From the NCBI RefSeq assembly GCF_015706575.1, contig NW_024037051.1:14791016-14855015 (forward strand): DNA of 64,000 nt, written 5' to 3'. Below, piece by piece: positions 47,535 through 58,745 of this stretch; the first letter of the stretch is position 1, and the number at the start of each line of letters is the position of its first letter. The notes below the pieces were generated by a model, which had not been told where the DNA came from, did not search any database, and was given only the letters and a program-made list of their open reading frames with translations. This DNA comes from Patiria miniata. Its lineage: Eukaryota; Echinodermata; Asteroidea; Valvatida; Asterinidae. The translations under genes and the position numbers were made by a program.

Positions 47535-48299
47535 CATAGTGTCCGTAGAAAAGAAACCTGTCTACATTTCAGTACTGATTTGCGATTAAAACAAATCTGA
47601 ATTGCCTGAACCCCCCCCCCCCCTGCAAAAATTCTTGTTTTCCCCCTTTTTGGGGGGGGGGGGGGAGTTTGGGGGTAGGGGTTGTCTAAAAAGCATTGGG
47701 TTGTCATTTGGCTTTGCTGGTATTAACCAAACTGTCACCGAGCCATTGAACTGATCCCGTCATCAATAATCTGCCGATAGCCTTGTGTAAAACAGGACAT
47801 TGTATTTATTGTTTGTTTAAAACGCCAGCCCTATTGAAATATCCTTCAGAGGAATGCCTTGGAAAAAAAAACACAGTAAAGAAGTTTGTCAAGCCTCCCC
47901 GGCCGTGTCAGACCGGCAAATTGTCGTTTGGAAGTATTTCATGACGCGGCTCTAATTGAACGGCGTCAAGCCGGTTATGGGGCTGAAACTCGATACTTCC
48001 TCTGACCACAGCACTTTCTTTTTCTTGGGGATGATCATCAAGGAAGGGCAGGGACTTTCTTTTCGCCGCTGCTGGATCTTCATTTCTGATCTAGGTCATG
48101 CTGTCAGGAAACAGGTTGGGGTTTTATACGAGACATGGAAGGGGGAAGAGTTGGAGGGGGGGGGGCTTAATTGACATCTAACAGAGATGGATGAGCCTGA
48201 TGTCAGAAATTTTAGCAGGTTTTTCTAATCCAACCTACTGACTGAGTGATGAACTCTTTTTATATCTTTGCTGGGGATCATTTACTCTCCCTGATGGCT
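47535..48299. other. non-coding stretch between repeats
   Basis: Contains long C and G runs (47610-47623, 47650-47666). No coding or RNA gene was recognised. Confidence 0.5.
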
Positions 48300-49075
48300 C
48301 CCTGTTGAATTATTGTTGGATCCTTATTGGAACCTTTTGGATCCATTTAAGAAACTTGTTGGACATCAGTCAGAACCTTGTTGGTTCTCTGTTGGAATCT
48401 TGTTGGAGCCTCGTTTGAGCCTTGTTGGATTCTCAGTAGGAACCTTGTTGGATCCCAGTAGGAACCTTGTTGTATCCTTGTTGGAACCTTGTTGTATCCT
48501 TGTTGGAACCTTGTTGAATCTCAGTGGGAACCTTGTTGGATCCTTGTTTAAACCTTGTTGAATCTCAGTGGGAACCTTGTTGGATCCTTGTTCAAACCTT
48601 GTTGGGTCCCAATAGGAACCTTGTTGGATCCCAGTAGGAACCTTGTTAGATCCCAGTAGGAACCTTGTTGGATCCCAGTAGGAACCTCGTTAGATCCCAG
48701 TAGGAACCTTGTTGGATCTCAGAAGGAACCTTGTTGGATCCCAGTAGGATCCTTGTTGGATCTCAGCAGGAACCTTGTTGGATCTAAGTAGGAACCTTGT
48801 TGGCTCCTTGTTTAAACCTTGTTGGATTCCAGTAGGAACCTTGTTGGATCTTTCATTGAACCTTGTCAGAACCCTGTTGGATCCCTGTAGGAAGCTTGTT
48901 GGATCTTTCTCAGAACCCTATTGGGTCCTAGTCAGAACCTTGTTGGATCCTTGTCAGAACACTGTTGGATCCTTATCAGAGCCCTGTTGGATCTCTGTAG
49001 GAACCTTGTTGAATCCTTGTCAAATCCTTGTCAAAACCCTGTTGGAATCTTGTCGGTACCCAGTTTGATCCCAGT
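48300..49075. repeat. 22-bp minisatellite, about 34 copies
   Basis: The unit is close to AGGAACCTTGTTGGATCCCAGT, with many substitutions but a well-kept 22-bp period; GGATCC recurs in many units. Since 22 is not divisible by three, all frames cycle every 66 bp, which yields spurious Leu-rich open frames. It is non-coding in my view. Confidence 0.9.
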
Positions 49076-50237
49076 AAACAAGTGAACACCCCTATTGGCC
49101 CAATGAAGTAACAGTGTTCCTCAATATTTAGTATCCCTTGATGTCACATAAAAGTTTAAAAGACTCAAAAGAATAAGTTTTGTCCTTTGTTTTCTTTAAA
49201 TTTCTCTCCAGGTCTCTCTGTGAATATCAGATAGTCCAAGCTGCACTTTTATCAACATCATCATCGCAATGAGATCAGCATTATCGATATGACACTGCAC
49301 AGCACACCAACGCGAAGGTCGACCAACTCTTCAATCAAGAACATCGAGGGAACCATCCATTTCAAAAACAAAACTCAATCATCCGACAAATTCTAAACGG
49401 GAAAAAAAAGAGAACAAGAAAAAAAAAAAAAAAAGATTAAGGAAGAAACAGACTCGACATCATGTAAGCTCCGCCTCTCACTAAATAATTCCAGGCAGAG
49501 AGGAAAAATAGAAAGAAAAAAAAAAACGGTTGAAGTAAAAAACCTGGCGTGAATCATGTGAAGATGTGACGATGATTAATGCAATATCCTGTCGGCAGCT
49601 ATCTCGCATTGCGTGATGACCCAATTTGCTAATAGACCTAATCCCTGTCAATCTGAGTTTGGCGTTTAATTGGCCGGGGCTGTTGACAGACTCTACCTCG
49701 GATCCAGCGTGGGTCAGTCCGTAGAATTGATCGTGAACCTTGTGCAGCACCATCTGTATATCAAGTCTGTTTTGAGTTTGTTTTTTTATCCCCGTTCGGA
49801 AAAAGAAAAAGATTTGCACATTCAGGAAATCCAAGAAGGGCAAAGTACTGAAGTCTGTTTCTCGGTCACACTTACATGAATTTCCTGGACTTTTGTTTTT
49901 TGTTTTCCCGATGTTAGCCTACTTTTGAGTTTTGCCCCACATGGTTGCATCTTAATGTGTACATACTGGTCGGAAAGAACTTGATGACTTTGGAACTTTT
50001 TTTTGTTTATTAAAAGCCTAACTCCCTAGGGGGTGTGCAAAATCATATTGAAATTGGAGGATTCAGGACTGTTAGGGTTAATCTTTTTTTCTTTTCTTTT
50101 TAATCATCAGTGAAATAGCGATATATGTCACCTGTAGAGCATCATGTATTGTAAAGAGCATCATCAGTATTGAGTTGATAATGGTTTAGAGTAATCTTGC
50201 ATTCATTGTTCATGCCAAAGCATGACGAAAAGCCAGG
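49076..50237. other. non-coding stretch between repeats
   Basis: AT-rich with A runs (49408-49434). It could belong to a very long SMARCD 3' UTR or be intergenic. No conserved open frame. Confidence 0.5.
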
Positions 50238-50443
50238 TGCAGAGCTGCCAATATCTGCATCTTGCTATCAGGGAGGTTTTTTGCAACACTATGGGAGATA
50301 TTTATAATAAGATTCAACATAATAAGGAAAAACGGTTTTCATAATCAGGGAGATTTTCAAATTTGTTAATCAGAACATGGAAAGATTGGTGTTTTTTTTT
50401 CAGGGAACTTTCTGCAGAATCAGGGAGAGTTGGCAGCTCTGCA
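50238..50443. mobile_element. inverted-repeat element with TGCAGAGCTGCCAA ends
   Basis: TGCAGAGCTGCCAA at 50238-50251 is matched by its perfect inverse TTGGCAGCTCTGCA at 50430-50443. ATCAGGGAG occurs near both ends and once more inside. It is 206 bp with no open frame. Its right end directly abuts the next inverted element. Confidence 0.65.
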
Positions 50444-50444
50444 G

Positions 50445-50685
50445 GGGCCAATTTCACGGCGCTGCAAAGCACAAAAATTTGCTTAGCACAAAACAAGTCT
50501 GGCTTATAAAAGCAGGTTATCAGCCAAAACTCCACGTGATGCATATTGCTCGTGATAAGTATTCAGTTGTTGTTTGCTTAGCATGAAAATCACATTGAGT
50601 TTTGGCTGATAACCTGCTTTTATAACCCAGACTTCTTTTGTGCTAAGCAAATTTTTTGTGCTTAGCAGCGCCGTGAAATTGGGCC
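50445..50685. mobile_element. long foldback element, arms about 100 bp
   Basis: The left arm begins GGGCCAATTTCACGGCGCTG and the right arm ends with its inverse, CAGCGCCGTGAAATTGGGCC. Pairing continues through TTTGCTTAGCAC, AAGTCTGG, TTATAAAAGCAGGTTATCAG and CCAAAACTC. The centre is about 50 bp. It is non-coding. It is the best-preserved member of the family seen also at 39640 and 45035. Confidence 0.8.
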
Positions 50686-51141
50686 TGGTGTTCAGTTGGA
50701 GCCCAATGTTCAGATGAATTCTCCATCAACAGTAGAGGGCGCTTTTGTAAACTAACAGTAACAATTTTTGAAAGTTTTGCTGTCAACGGAGACTGCATTA
50801 TAATAAGCACAATAAGTAGTAGTCATTAGTTGGCATTTTGTATTTATTTAAGCTTCTTCTTTTACATTGCACTTGTAGATGTTAGTAATTCAGTGATTAC
50901 AGATTCATCATTTTCCTTTGATATTAAAGCTGGACTATTCCATTTCATTTGACAATGGAAATGACAAGATGGAATAGTCCACATTGCTTACTTAACATCC
51001 ACGTTAGAATTTAAATCAGTGTTTAGAGAAAAATTCTAGTCAATTTTTTAATAGCGATGTAGTAGTTTTTTTTTCATGCTGTAGTCATTTTGAAGAATAA
51101 ACAGTGAAATGTGCCTGCCATGATTGCAACCCTGTAGTTGT

Positions 51142-51904
51142 GTTAATCCCTTGTAAATTCATTTTTGAGTGATTTTAGATATTTTTAAAAAAAGAAATCA
51201 AAATGTTGGCCAAATTTTCATTAATTTTTGAGACATTGGAGAAAATTTAAAACAAATTCAAATTTTGTCCACCTCATAAAAATGCAAGGCTAAACCCTTG
51301 CAAATTAATTTTTGAGTAATTTGAAGAAATTTGGAAGAAAATCAAATTTTGGCCAAATTTTCATCAATATGCAAGGCTTACTACCCCTTGCAAATAAATT
51401 TTTGAGTGTTTTAAGGAATTTGGAAGAAAATCAAATTTTGGCCAAATTTTCAAAAGAAAGGAAGGCTAACCCCTTGCAAATTAATCTTTGAGTAATTTGA
51501 GTAATTTTGGCAGAAAATCAAATTTTGGCCAAGTTTTCATAAAAATGCAAGGCTAACCCCTTGCAAATTAATTTTGGAGTGATATGAGGAATTTTGAAAA
51601 GAATCAGATATTGGCCAAATTTTCATAAAATTGCAAGGCTAACCCCTTGCAAAATAGTTTTTGAGTGATTTGAGGAATTTTGAAGAAAATCAGATTTGGC
51701 CAAATTTTCATTAAAATGCAAGGCTAACCCCTTGCAAATAAATTTTTGAGTAATTTGAGTAATTTTGGAAGAAAATCAGATTTTGGCCAAATTTTCATTA
51801 AAATGCAAGGCTAACCCCTTGCAAATGAATTTTTGAGTGATTATAGATATTTTGAAAGAAAATTAGATTTTGGCCAAATTTTCATAAAAATGCAATTTTG
51901 GCCA
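51142..51904. repeat. AT-rich satellite, about 86-bp unit with GCAAGGCTAACCCCTTGC
   Basis: About 8-9 tandem units, each with TTTTTGAGTGATTTGAGGAA, a GAAAATCAAATTTTGGCCAA block, and GCAAGGCTAACCCCTTGC, which can form a 6-bp stem hairpin. It flanks the left side of the 320-bp satellite. Confidence 0.9.
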
Positions 51905-54900
51905 AAATATGAAATTGCTTGAAAATTGCTAGGAAGATGCCTGATGGCCCTTAGAACACATTCCCAAAATTTCTCAGGCCATATGTGGTGTTCAAAAGAA
52001 ATATGGCGTCTACAAAATTGGAAAAATTAATTTTTTTTTTTTTAATTTTCGGACAAAAATCCTTTGTATTTGCCCAAATTTTCAAAATAATCACTTTAGA
52101 ATGATGACAATATGCTAATCATGCCTCCTAAAGTGTTTCTAGGTCGTTTCCAGAAAAGTCAATTTTTGACCAAAATTTGATAAAAAAGTAAGGCTAACCC
52201 CTTGCATTTTTTTCAATTTAGGGCAAAATATGAAATTGCTTGAAAATTGCTAGGAAGATGCCTGATGGCCCTGAGAACACATTCCCAAAATTTCTCAGGC
52301 CATATGTGGTGTTCAAAAGAAATATGGCGTCTACAAAATTGGAAAAATTATTTTTTTTTTTTTTAATTTTCGGACAAAAATCCTTTGTATTTCCCCAAAT
52401 TTTCAAAATAATCACTTTAGAATGATGACAATATGCTAATCATGCCTCCTAAAGTGTTTCTAGGTCGTTTCCAGAAAAGTAAATTTTTGACCAAAATTTG
52501 ATAAAAAAAACAAGGCTAACCCCTTGCATTTTTTTCAATTTTGGCCAAAATATGAAATTGCTTGAAAATTGCTAGGAAGATGCCTGATGGCCCTTAGAAC
52601 ACATTCCCAAAATTTCTCAGGCCATATGTGGTGTTCAAAAGAAATATGGCGTCTACAAAATTGGAAAAATTATTATTTTTTTTTTAATTTTCGGACAAAA
52701 ATCCTTTGTATTTTCCCAAATTTTCAAAATAATCACTTTAGAATGATGACAATATGCTAATCATGCCTCCTAAAGTGTTTCTAGGTCGTTTCCAGAAAAG
52801 TCAATTTTTGACCAAAATTTGATAAAAAAGTAAGGCTAACCCCTTGCATTTTTTTCAATTTTGGTCGAAATATGAAATTGCTTGAAAATTGCTAGGAAGA
52901 TGCCTGATGGCCCTTAGAACACATTCCCCAAATTTCTCAGGCCATATGTGGTGTTCAAGGGAAATATGGCGTCAACAATATTGGAAAAATTAATTGTTTT
53001 TTTAATTTTTCGGACAAAAATCCTTTATATTTGCCCAAATTTTCAAAATAATCACTTTAGAATGATGACAATATGCTAATCATGCCTCCTAAAGTGTTTC
53101 TAGGTCGTTTCCAGAAAAGTCAATTTTTGACCAAAATTTGATAAAAAAATAAGGCTAAGCCCTTGCATTTTTTTCAATTTTGGCCAAAATATGAAATTGC
53201 TTGAAAATTGCTAGGAAGATGCCTGATGGCCCTTAGAACACATTCCCAAAATTTCTCAGGCCATATGTGGTGTTCAAAAGAAATATGGCGTCTACAAAAT
53301 TGGAAAAATTAATTTTTTTTTTTTTAATTTTCGGACAAAAATCCTTTGTATTTGCCCAAATTTTCAAAATAATCACTTTAGAATGATGACAATATGCTAA
53401 TCATGCCTCCTAAAGTGTTTCTAGGTCGTTTCCAGAAAAGTCAATTTTTGACCAAAATTTGATAAAAAAGTAAGGCTAACCCCTTGCATTTTTTTCAATT
53501 TTGGCCAAAATATGAAATTGCTTGAAAATTGCTAGGAAGATGCCTGATGGCCCTTAGAACACATTCCCAAAATTTCTCAGGCCATATGTGGTGTTCAAAA
53601 GAAATATGGCGTCTACAAAATTGGAAAAATTAATTTTTTTTTTTTAATTTTCGGACAAAAATCCTTTATATTTGCCCAAATTTTCAAAATAATCACTTTA
53701 GAATGATGACAATATGCTAATCATGCCTCCTAAAGTGTTTCTAGGTCGTTTCCAGAAAAGTCAATTTTTGACCAAAATTTGATAAAAAAGTAAGGCTAAC
53801 CCCTTGCATTTTTTTCAATTTTGGCCAAAATATGAAATTGCTTGAAAATTGCTAGGAAGATGCCTGATGGCCCTTAGAACACATTTCCCAAATTTCTCAG
53901 GCCATATGTGGTGTTCAAGGGAAATATGGCGTCAACAATATTGGAAAAATTAATTGTTTTTTTAATTTTTCGGACAAAAATCCTTTATATTTGCCCAAAT
54001 TTTCAAAATAATCACTTTAGAATGATGAAAATATGCTAATCATGCCTCCTTATGTGTTTCTAGGTCGTTTCCAGAAAAGTCAATTTTTGACCAAAATTTG
54101 ATAAAAAAGTAAGGCTAACCCCTTGCATTTTTTTCAATTTTGGCCAAAATATGAAATTGCTTGAAAATTGCTAGGAAGATGCCTGATGGCCCTTAGAACA
54201 CATTCCCAAAATTTCTCAGGCCATATGTGGTGTTTAAAAGAAATATGGCGTCTACAAAATTGGAAAAATTAATTTTTTTTTTTTTAATTTTCGGACAAAA
54301 ATCCTTTGTATTTTCCCAAATTTTCAAAATAATCACTTTAGAATGATGAAATTATGCTAATCATGCCTCCTAAAGTGTTTCTAGGTCGTTTCCAGAAAAG
54401 TCAATTTTTGACCAAAATTTGATAAAAAAATAAGGCTAACCCCTTGCATTTTTTTCAATTTTGGCCAAAATATGAAATTGCTTGAAAATTGCTAGGAAGA
54501 TGCCTGATGGCCCTTAGAACACATTCCCAAAATTTCTCAGGCCATATGTGGTGTTCAAAAGAAATATGGCGTCTACAAAATTGGAAAAATTAATTTTTTT
54601 TTTTTTAATTTTCGGACAAAAATCCTTTGTATTTGCCCAAATTTTCAAAATAATCACTTTAGAATGATGACAATATGCTAATCATGCCTCCTAAAGTGTT
54701 TCTAGGTCGTTTCCAGAAAAGTCAATTTTTGACCAAAATTTGATAAAAAAGTAAGGCTAACCCCTTGCATTTTTTTCAATTTTGGCCAAAATATGAAACT
54801 GCTTGAAAATTGCTAGGAAGATGCCTGATGGCCCTTAGAACACATTCCCAAAATTTCTCAGGCCATATTTGATGTTCAAGGGAAATATGGCGTCAACAAA

Positions 54901-55374
54901 ATTGGAAAAATTAATTGTTGTTTTTTATTTTTCGGACAAAAATCCTTTATATTTGCCCAAATTTTCAAAATTATCACTTTAGAATGATGAAAATATGCTA
55001 ATCATGCCTCCTAAAGTGTTTCTAGGTCGTTTCCAGAAAAGTAAATTTTTGACCAAAATTTGATAAAAAAGTAAGGCTAACCCCTTGCATTTTTTTTCAA
55101 TTTTGGCCAAAATATGAAATTGCTTGAAAATTGCTAGGAAGATGCCTGATGGCCCTTACAACACATTCCCAAAATTCTCAGGCAATATGTGGTGTTCAAA
55201 AGAAATATGGCGTCAACAAAATTGGAAAAATTAATTGTTTTTTTTAACTTCGGACAAAAATCCTTTGTATTTGCCCAAATTTTGAAAAATAATCACTTTA
55301 GAATGATGACAATATGCTAATCATGCCTCCTAAAGTGTTTCTAGGTCGTTTCCAGAAAAGTCAATTTTTGAGGA
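51905..55374. repeat. AT-rich satellite, 320-bp unit, 11 copies with trimer higher-order pattern
   Basis: The anchor ATGAAATTGCTTGAAAATTG recurs from 51909 to 55114 every 320-321 bp, 11 times. Each unit ends in a version of the neighbouring 86-bp unit (AAGGCTAACCCCTTGCA). Copies 4, 7 and 10 share AAGGGAAATATGGCGTCAAC instead of AAAAGAAATATGGCGTCTAC, which gives a 960-bp trimer period. Non-coding. Confidence 0.95.
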
Positions 55375-56510
55375 ATTGTGGAAGAAAATCCGATTTTAGC
55401 CACATTTCATAAAAATGCAAGGCTAACCCCTTGCAAAATAATTTTTGAGTAATTTGAGTAATTTTGGCAGAAAATCAGATTTTGGCCAAGTCTTCATAAA
55501 AATTCAAGGCTAACCCCTTGCAAATTTATTTTTGAGTGATTTGAGGAATTTTGAAGAAAATCAGATTTTGGCCAAATTTTCATAAAAATGCAAGACTAAG
55601 GCCAAAAAAACAAAGTCTCCGGTTTCTGGTATGCGCCCGCATCGCCGTAGCCATGCGCGTCGGCAAAATGAAAAAGTTTTTTTTCCAATACAAGATGATG
55701 TCTCAAAACCGCCATCTCACTGGTTCGACTGGAATTCTGCTGCTGCACAATTTTAACGTGTTTTTAGATGGGGTTATGATCGAGAATAAGCTTTATGTGG
55801 CCTCTTTGGACTCCCATATATTTGCACTAAGTTTAGTCGGGCACCATTTGCAGTCATCAGCCGACATTTGCCGACATTTGAAGTCATCAGCCGACATTTG
55901 AAGAAAATCAGATTTTGGCCAAGTTTTCATAAAAATGCAAGGCTAACCCCTTGCAAATTAATTTTGGAGTGATATGAGGTATTTTGAAAAGAATCAGATT
56001 TTGGCCAAATTTTCATAAAAATGCAAGGCTAACCCCTTGCAAAATAATTTTTGAGTTTTTTGAGTAATTTTGGCAGAAAACCAAATTTTGGCCAAGTTTT
56101 CATAAAAATGCAAGGCTAACCCCTTGCAAATTAATTTTGGAGTGCATTTGAGGAAATTTGGCAGAAAATCAAATTTTGGCCAAATTTTCATAAAAATGCA
56201 AGGCTAACCCCTTGCAAATACATTTTTGAGTGTTTTGAGGGATTTGGAAGAAAATCAATTTTTGGCCAAATTTTCGTAAAAATGCAAGGCTAACCCCTTG
56301 CAAATTAATTTTTGAGTGATTTGAGTAAATTTGAAAGAAAATTAAATTTTGGCCAAATTTTCATAAAAATGCAAGGCTAACCCCTTGCAAGCAAGGCTAA
56401 ACTTGCAAATTAATTTTTGATTGAGTTCAGTAAATTTTGGAAGAAAATCAAATTTTTGCTAAATTTTGATGCCAATGCAAGGTTAACCCCTTGCAAATTG
56501 TTTTTAGCAA
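55375..56510. repeat. AT-rich satellite, about 86-bp unit, right flank
   Basis: The 86-bp unit with GCAAGGCTAACCCCTTGC resumes after the 320-bp array and is interrupted by a unique island at about 55595-55905. It ends near 56500 in diverged sequence. Confidence 0.85.
55595..55905. other. unique GC-richer island inside the satellite
   Basis: About 310 bp of sequence unlike the surrounding units (for example ATGCGCCCGCATCGCCGTAG). It ends in a short tandem of GTCATCAGCCGACATTTG. An open frame crosses it, but it starts within the satellite and shows no domain I recognise, so I do not call it a gene. Confidence 0.5.
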
Positions 56511-57120
56511 ATAACTTGTTCAGTTCAAATAACTTATTTACTGGTACATTAGAACATTTTCTTTTCATAAAATATTTATTTTTCCACAAATTATGTTCGT
56601 CTTCAAATTTACAGTACAAAATTATACAATAATTCATATTTTGGAATAAAGAAAAAGAAAAATGCAAGGTTTGCAATACGATAATATTTTTCAATCGTGC
56701 AACATAACATATTTTTTTCCCATTAATTGAGACTGAAATCTAAGAATCGATTTCTTACAGTCTACTTTCCCAACAGTCATCTAAAAGAAACAAAAATCTG
56801 AGAGAGAGTAGGCTTTCAAGATTCCATGGATTTCACTTCAGACTATAATTCTCATGTCTCATTTTACTTTTCAGATTGGCCTCATAATTAATACTTTTAT
56901 TAGGAGCACTGTCTTATGAATACATCAGTAACTTAATAAAAAAAATATATGGCAAAACACAAGTTAACTTATAAAATAGAAGTCAATGAAACAAATTCTA
57001 CAAATCAAATATTAAACACCCTTCGCTCACCACCTTCGCATTAAAGGTTTCTGCAAGCTTCAAAGCTAATAGCTGTATTTTCACTTTGATAAATTGTCGG
57101 CTTTCAATACCAGTAATAAT
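56511..57120. other. AT-rich intergenic stretch, nothing recognised
   Basis: Very AT-rich, no exon or RNA gene recognised. Confidence 0.5.
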
Positions 57121-57263
57121 CAGGCATGCAACTGGGAATTTAGAGGGGGAAAAAAAACGAGGAAACTCCAAATCATTCAAGACTTTGTACAGTATTTTTC
57201 AATTGGTGATGGCATTAATGAGGAGTCAAAAACTAGCAGATCCGAGGAAAAGTTGCATGCCTG
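57121..57263 (-). mobile_element. CAGGCATGCAACT MITE, copy 3 (inverted), with 6-bp target duplication AATAAT
   Basis: Starts CAGGCATGCAACT and ends AGTTGCATGCCTG. AATAAT flanks it at 57115-57120 and 57264-57269. The interior read on the minus strand (AATTGAAAAATACTGTACAA, GATTTGGAGTTTCCTCG) aligns with copy 2, so this copy is inserted in the opposite orientation. 143 bp. Confidence 0.88.
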
Positions 57264-58093
57264 AATAATTAACATTCCTACAATACAAAAGACTCTTCAG
57301 AAACACTTGTTGTTTTAAGGCCCCCCCCCCCCAATAATAAACTGATTATGACTTTCAAACTCCAAGTTACACAACAATTCCGCACGTGAAACACAGCCCT
57401 AAACCGCATGCCTGCACCGAATAAAGAGAACCAATCAGCTTTCTATCTTCCTGTTTTTATCAGCTCCCCTGAGTCATTCTAAACACTTAGGTGCCTGTGG
57501 TTTCAACCGATTACTAAGAACAATTACAGAACTCTTAGACTCTTAGCGCCAGCTGCCATTAAGTCTAAGCGGAAGACAGAGCTGTGAATAGGGTCACACG
57601 CCCGCGGCCTAATTTGTGTTGTCTCTCATCCTCACCCCCCCCCCCCCTCATGTGTGTGCGTGCGGCTTAGTTCAGCTATAATCCTCCGTCGCATTAGGGA
57701 AAGTAGGTCGGGGGATTTGCACTCTTGGCTCCTAAACATTTATTTTGTTGCGGATCTTGGAGCAAAGAGGGGCGACATCGGAAATGGTCTTGTCTTTTAA
57801 ATCAGCCTGTGATTCATGTTACTGGATGCGACGATGAGTCGTTTGTCAACATGAGTGAACACGTCCTGTGTGGTTTTTAGTTTTGGGACTCTACACGGCA
57901 GCAACAGACACAATTGTAAGCATGTAGCCTTAGGGTCATTACCGTCAAAATGTATTGCCATGTTAAGCCTAAAATCTAAGACCCTCAAGGTACAACTGTC
58001 TACAGATTGATCCAATCCACTGTCGCCATTTCAGATGGAGCACCACGCTCACATCTCCCAGATCACATTAATCACAATAAGCACTGTGTTAGA
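57264..58093. other. RBM48 3' flank, no gene seen
   Basis: Contains C-runs near 57321 and 57638 and the candidate RBM48 poly(A) signal. No coding exon was recognised. Confidence 0.5.
57739..57744 (-). promoter_or_regulatory. candidate RBM48 polyadenylation signal
   Basis: TTTATT on the plus strand reads AATAAA on the RBM48 strand, about 0.9 kb beyond its stop codon and after the 55-bp repeat array. It is the first such hexamer I noticed downstream. Usage is unproven. Confidence 0.3.
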
Positions 58094-58680
58094 TCCGCGG
58101 CGTTTGGTAGCTGATGGCCCACCTGCTGCTACTGTGTTAAATCCGCGGGCGTTTGGTAGCTGATGGCCCACCTGCTGCTGCTGGTACTGTGTTAGATCAG
58201 CGGGCGTTTGGTAGCTGATGGCCCACCTGCTGCTGCTGCTACTGTGTTAGACCCGCGGGCGTTTGGTAGCTGATGGCCCACATGCTGCTGCAGCTACTGT
58301 GTTAGATCCGCAGGCGTTTGGTAGCTGATGGCCCAGCTGCTGCTGCTGCTACTGTGTTAGATCCGCAGGCGTTAGGTAGCTGATGGCCCAGCTGCTGCTG
58401 CTGCTACTGTGTTAGATCTGCGGGCGTTTGGTAGCTGATGGCCCACATGCTGTTGCAGCTACTGTGTTAGATCCGCAGGCGTTTGGTAGCTGATGGCCCA
58501 CCTGCTGCTGCTGCTACTGTGTTAGATCTGCGGGCGTTTGGTAGCTGATGGCCCACCTGCTGCTGCTGTTACTGTGTTAGATACGCAGGCGTTTGGTAGC
58601 TCATGGCCCACCTGCTGCTGTTGCTACTGTGTTAGATCCGCGGGCGTTTGGTAGCTGATGGCCCACCTGCTGGTGCTGCT
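58094..58680 (-). repeat. 55-bp minisatellite made from the RBM48 coding end, about 11 copies
   Basis: On the RBM48 strand each unit contains GGGCCATCAGCTACCAAACG, then CCCGCGGATCTAAC and a CAG-rich spacer. That is the code for GPSATKRPRI plus the stop codon, followed by the first 3' UTR bases. The functional exon end is the member at 58632-58680; about 10 further copies follow in the 3' direction. Periods are 50-55 bp, varying with the number of CTG triplets. Copies differ by substitutions such as CGCGGGCG/CGCAGGCG. Confidence 0.95.
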
Positions 58681-58745
58681 GCGGGTTGAGGTGCAGGTGC
58701 TACTTGCTGCTGTACACTTGCCACCTGACTGCGTGCTGGAACAAC
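58632..58745 (-). CDS. RBM48: RBM48 terminal exon
   Basis: Acceptor CTGTCACAAG precedes GTTGTTCCA. 37 codons plus TAA (58634-58632). It encodes VVPARSQVASVQQQVAPAPQ and PAAAPAGGPSATKRPRI; the basic KRPRI end parallels the vertebrate terminus. The last part is the seed of the adjacent 55-bp minisatellite. Confidence 0.9.
   Translation of the reverse strand, partial: VVPARSQVASVQQQVAPAPQPAAAPAGGPSATKRPRI

Noticed and set aside
48313..49068. Leu-rich open frames (WISVGTLL-type peptides)
   Set aside because: They arise from the 22-bp repeat read in rotating frames.
55551..55901. Open frame of 116 codons across the satellite island
   Set aside because: It begins in satellite sequence and ends in the short tandem; no domain or splice support.
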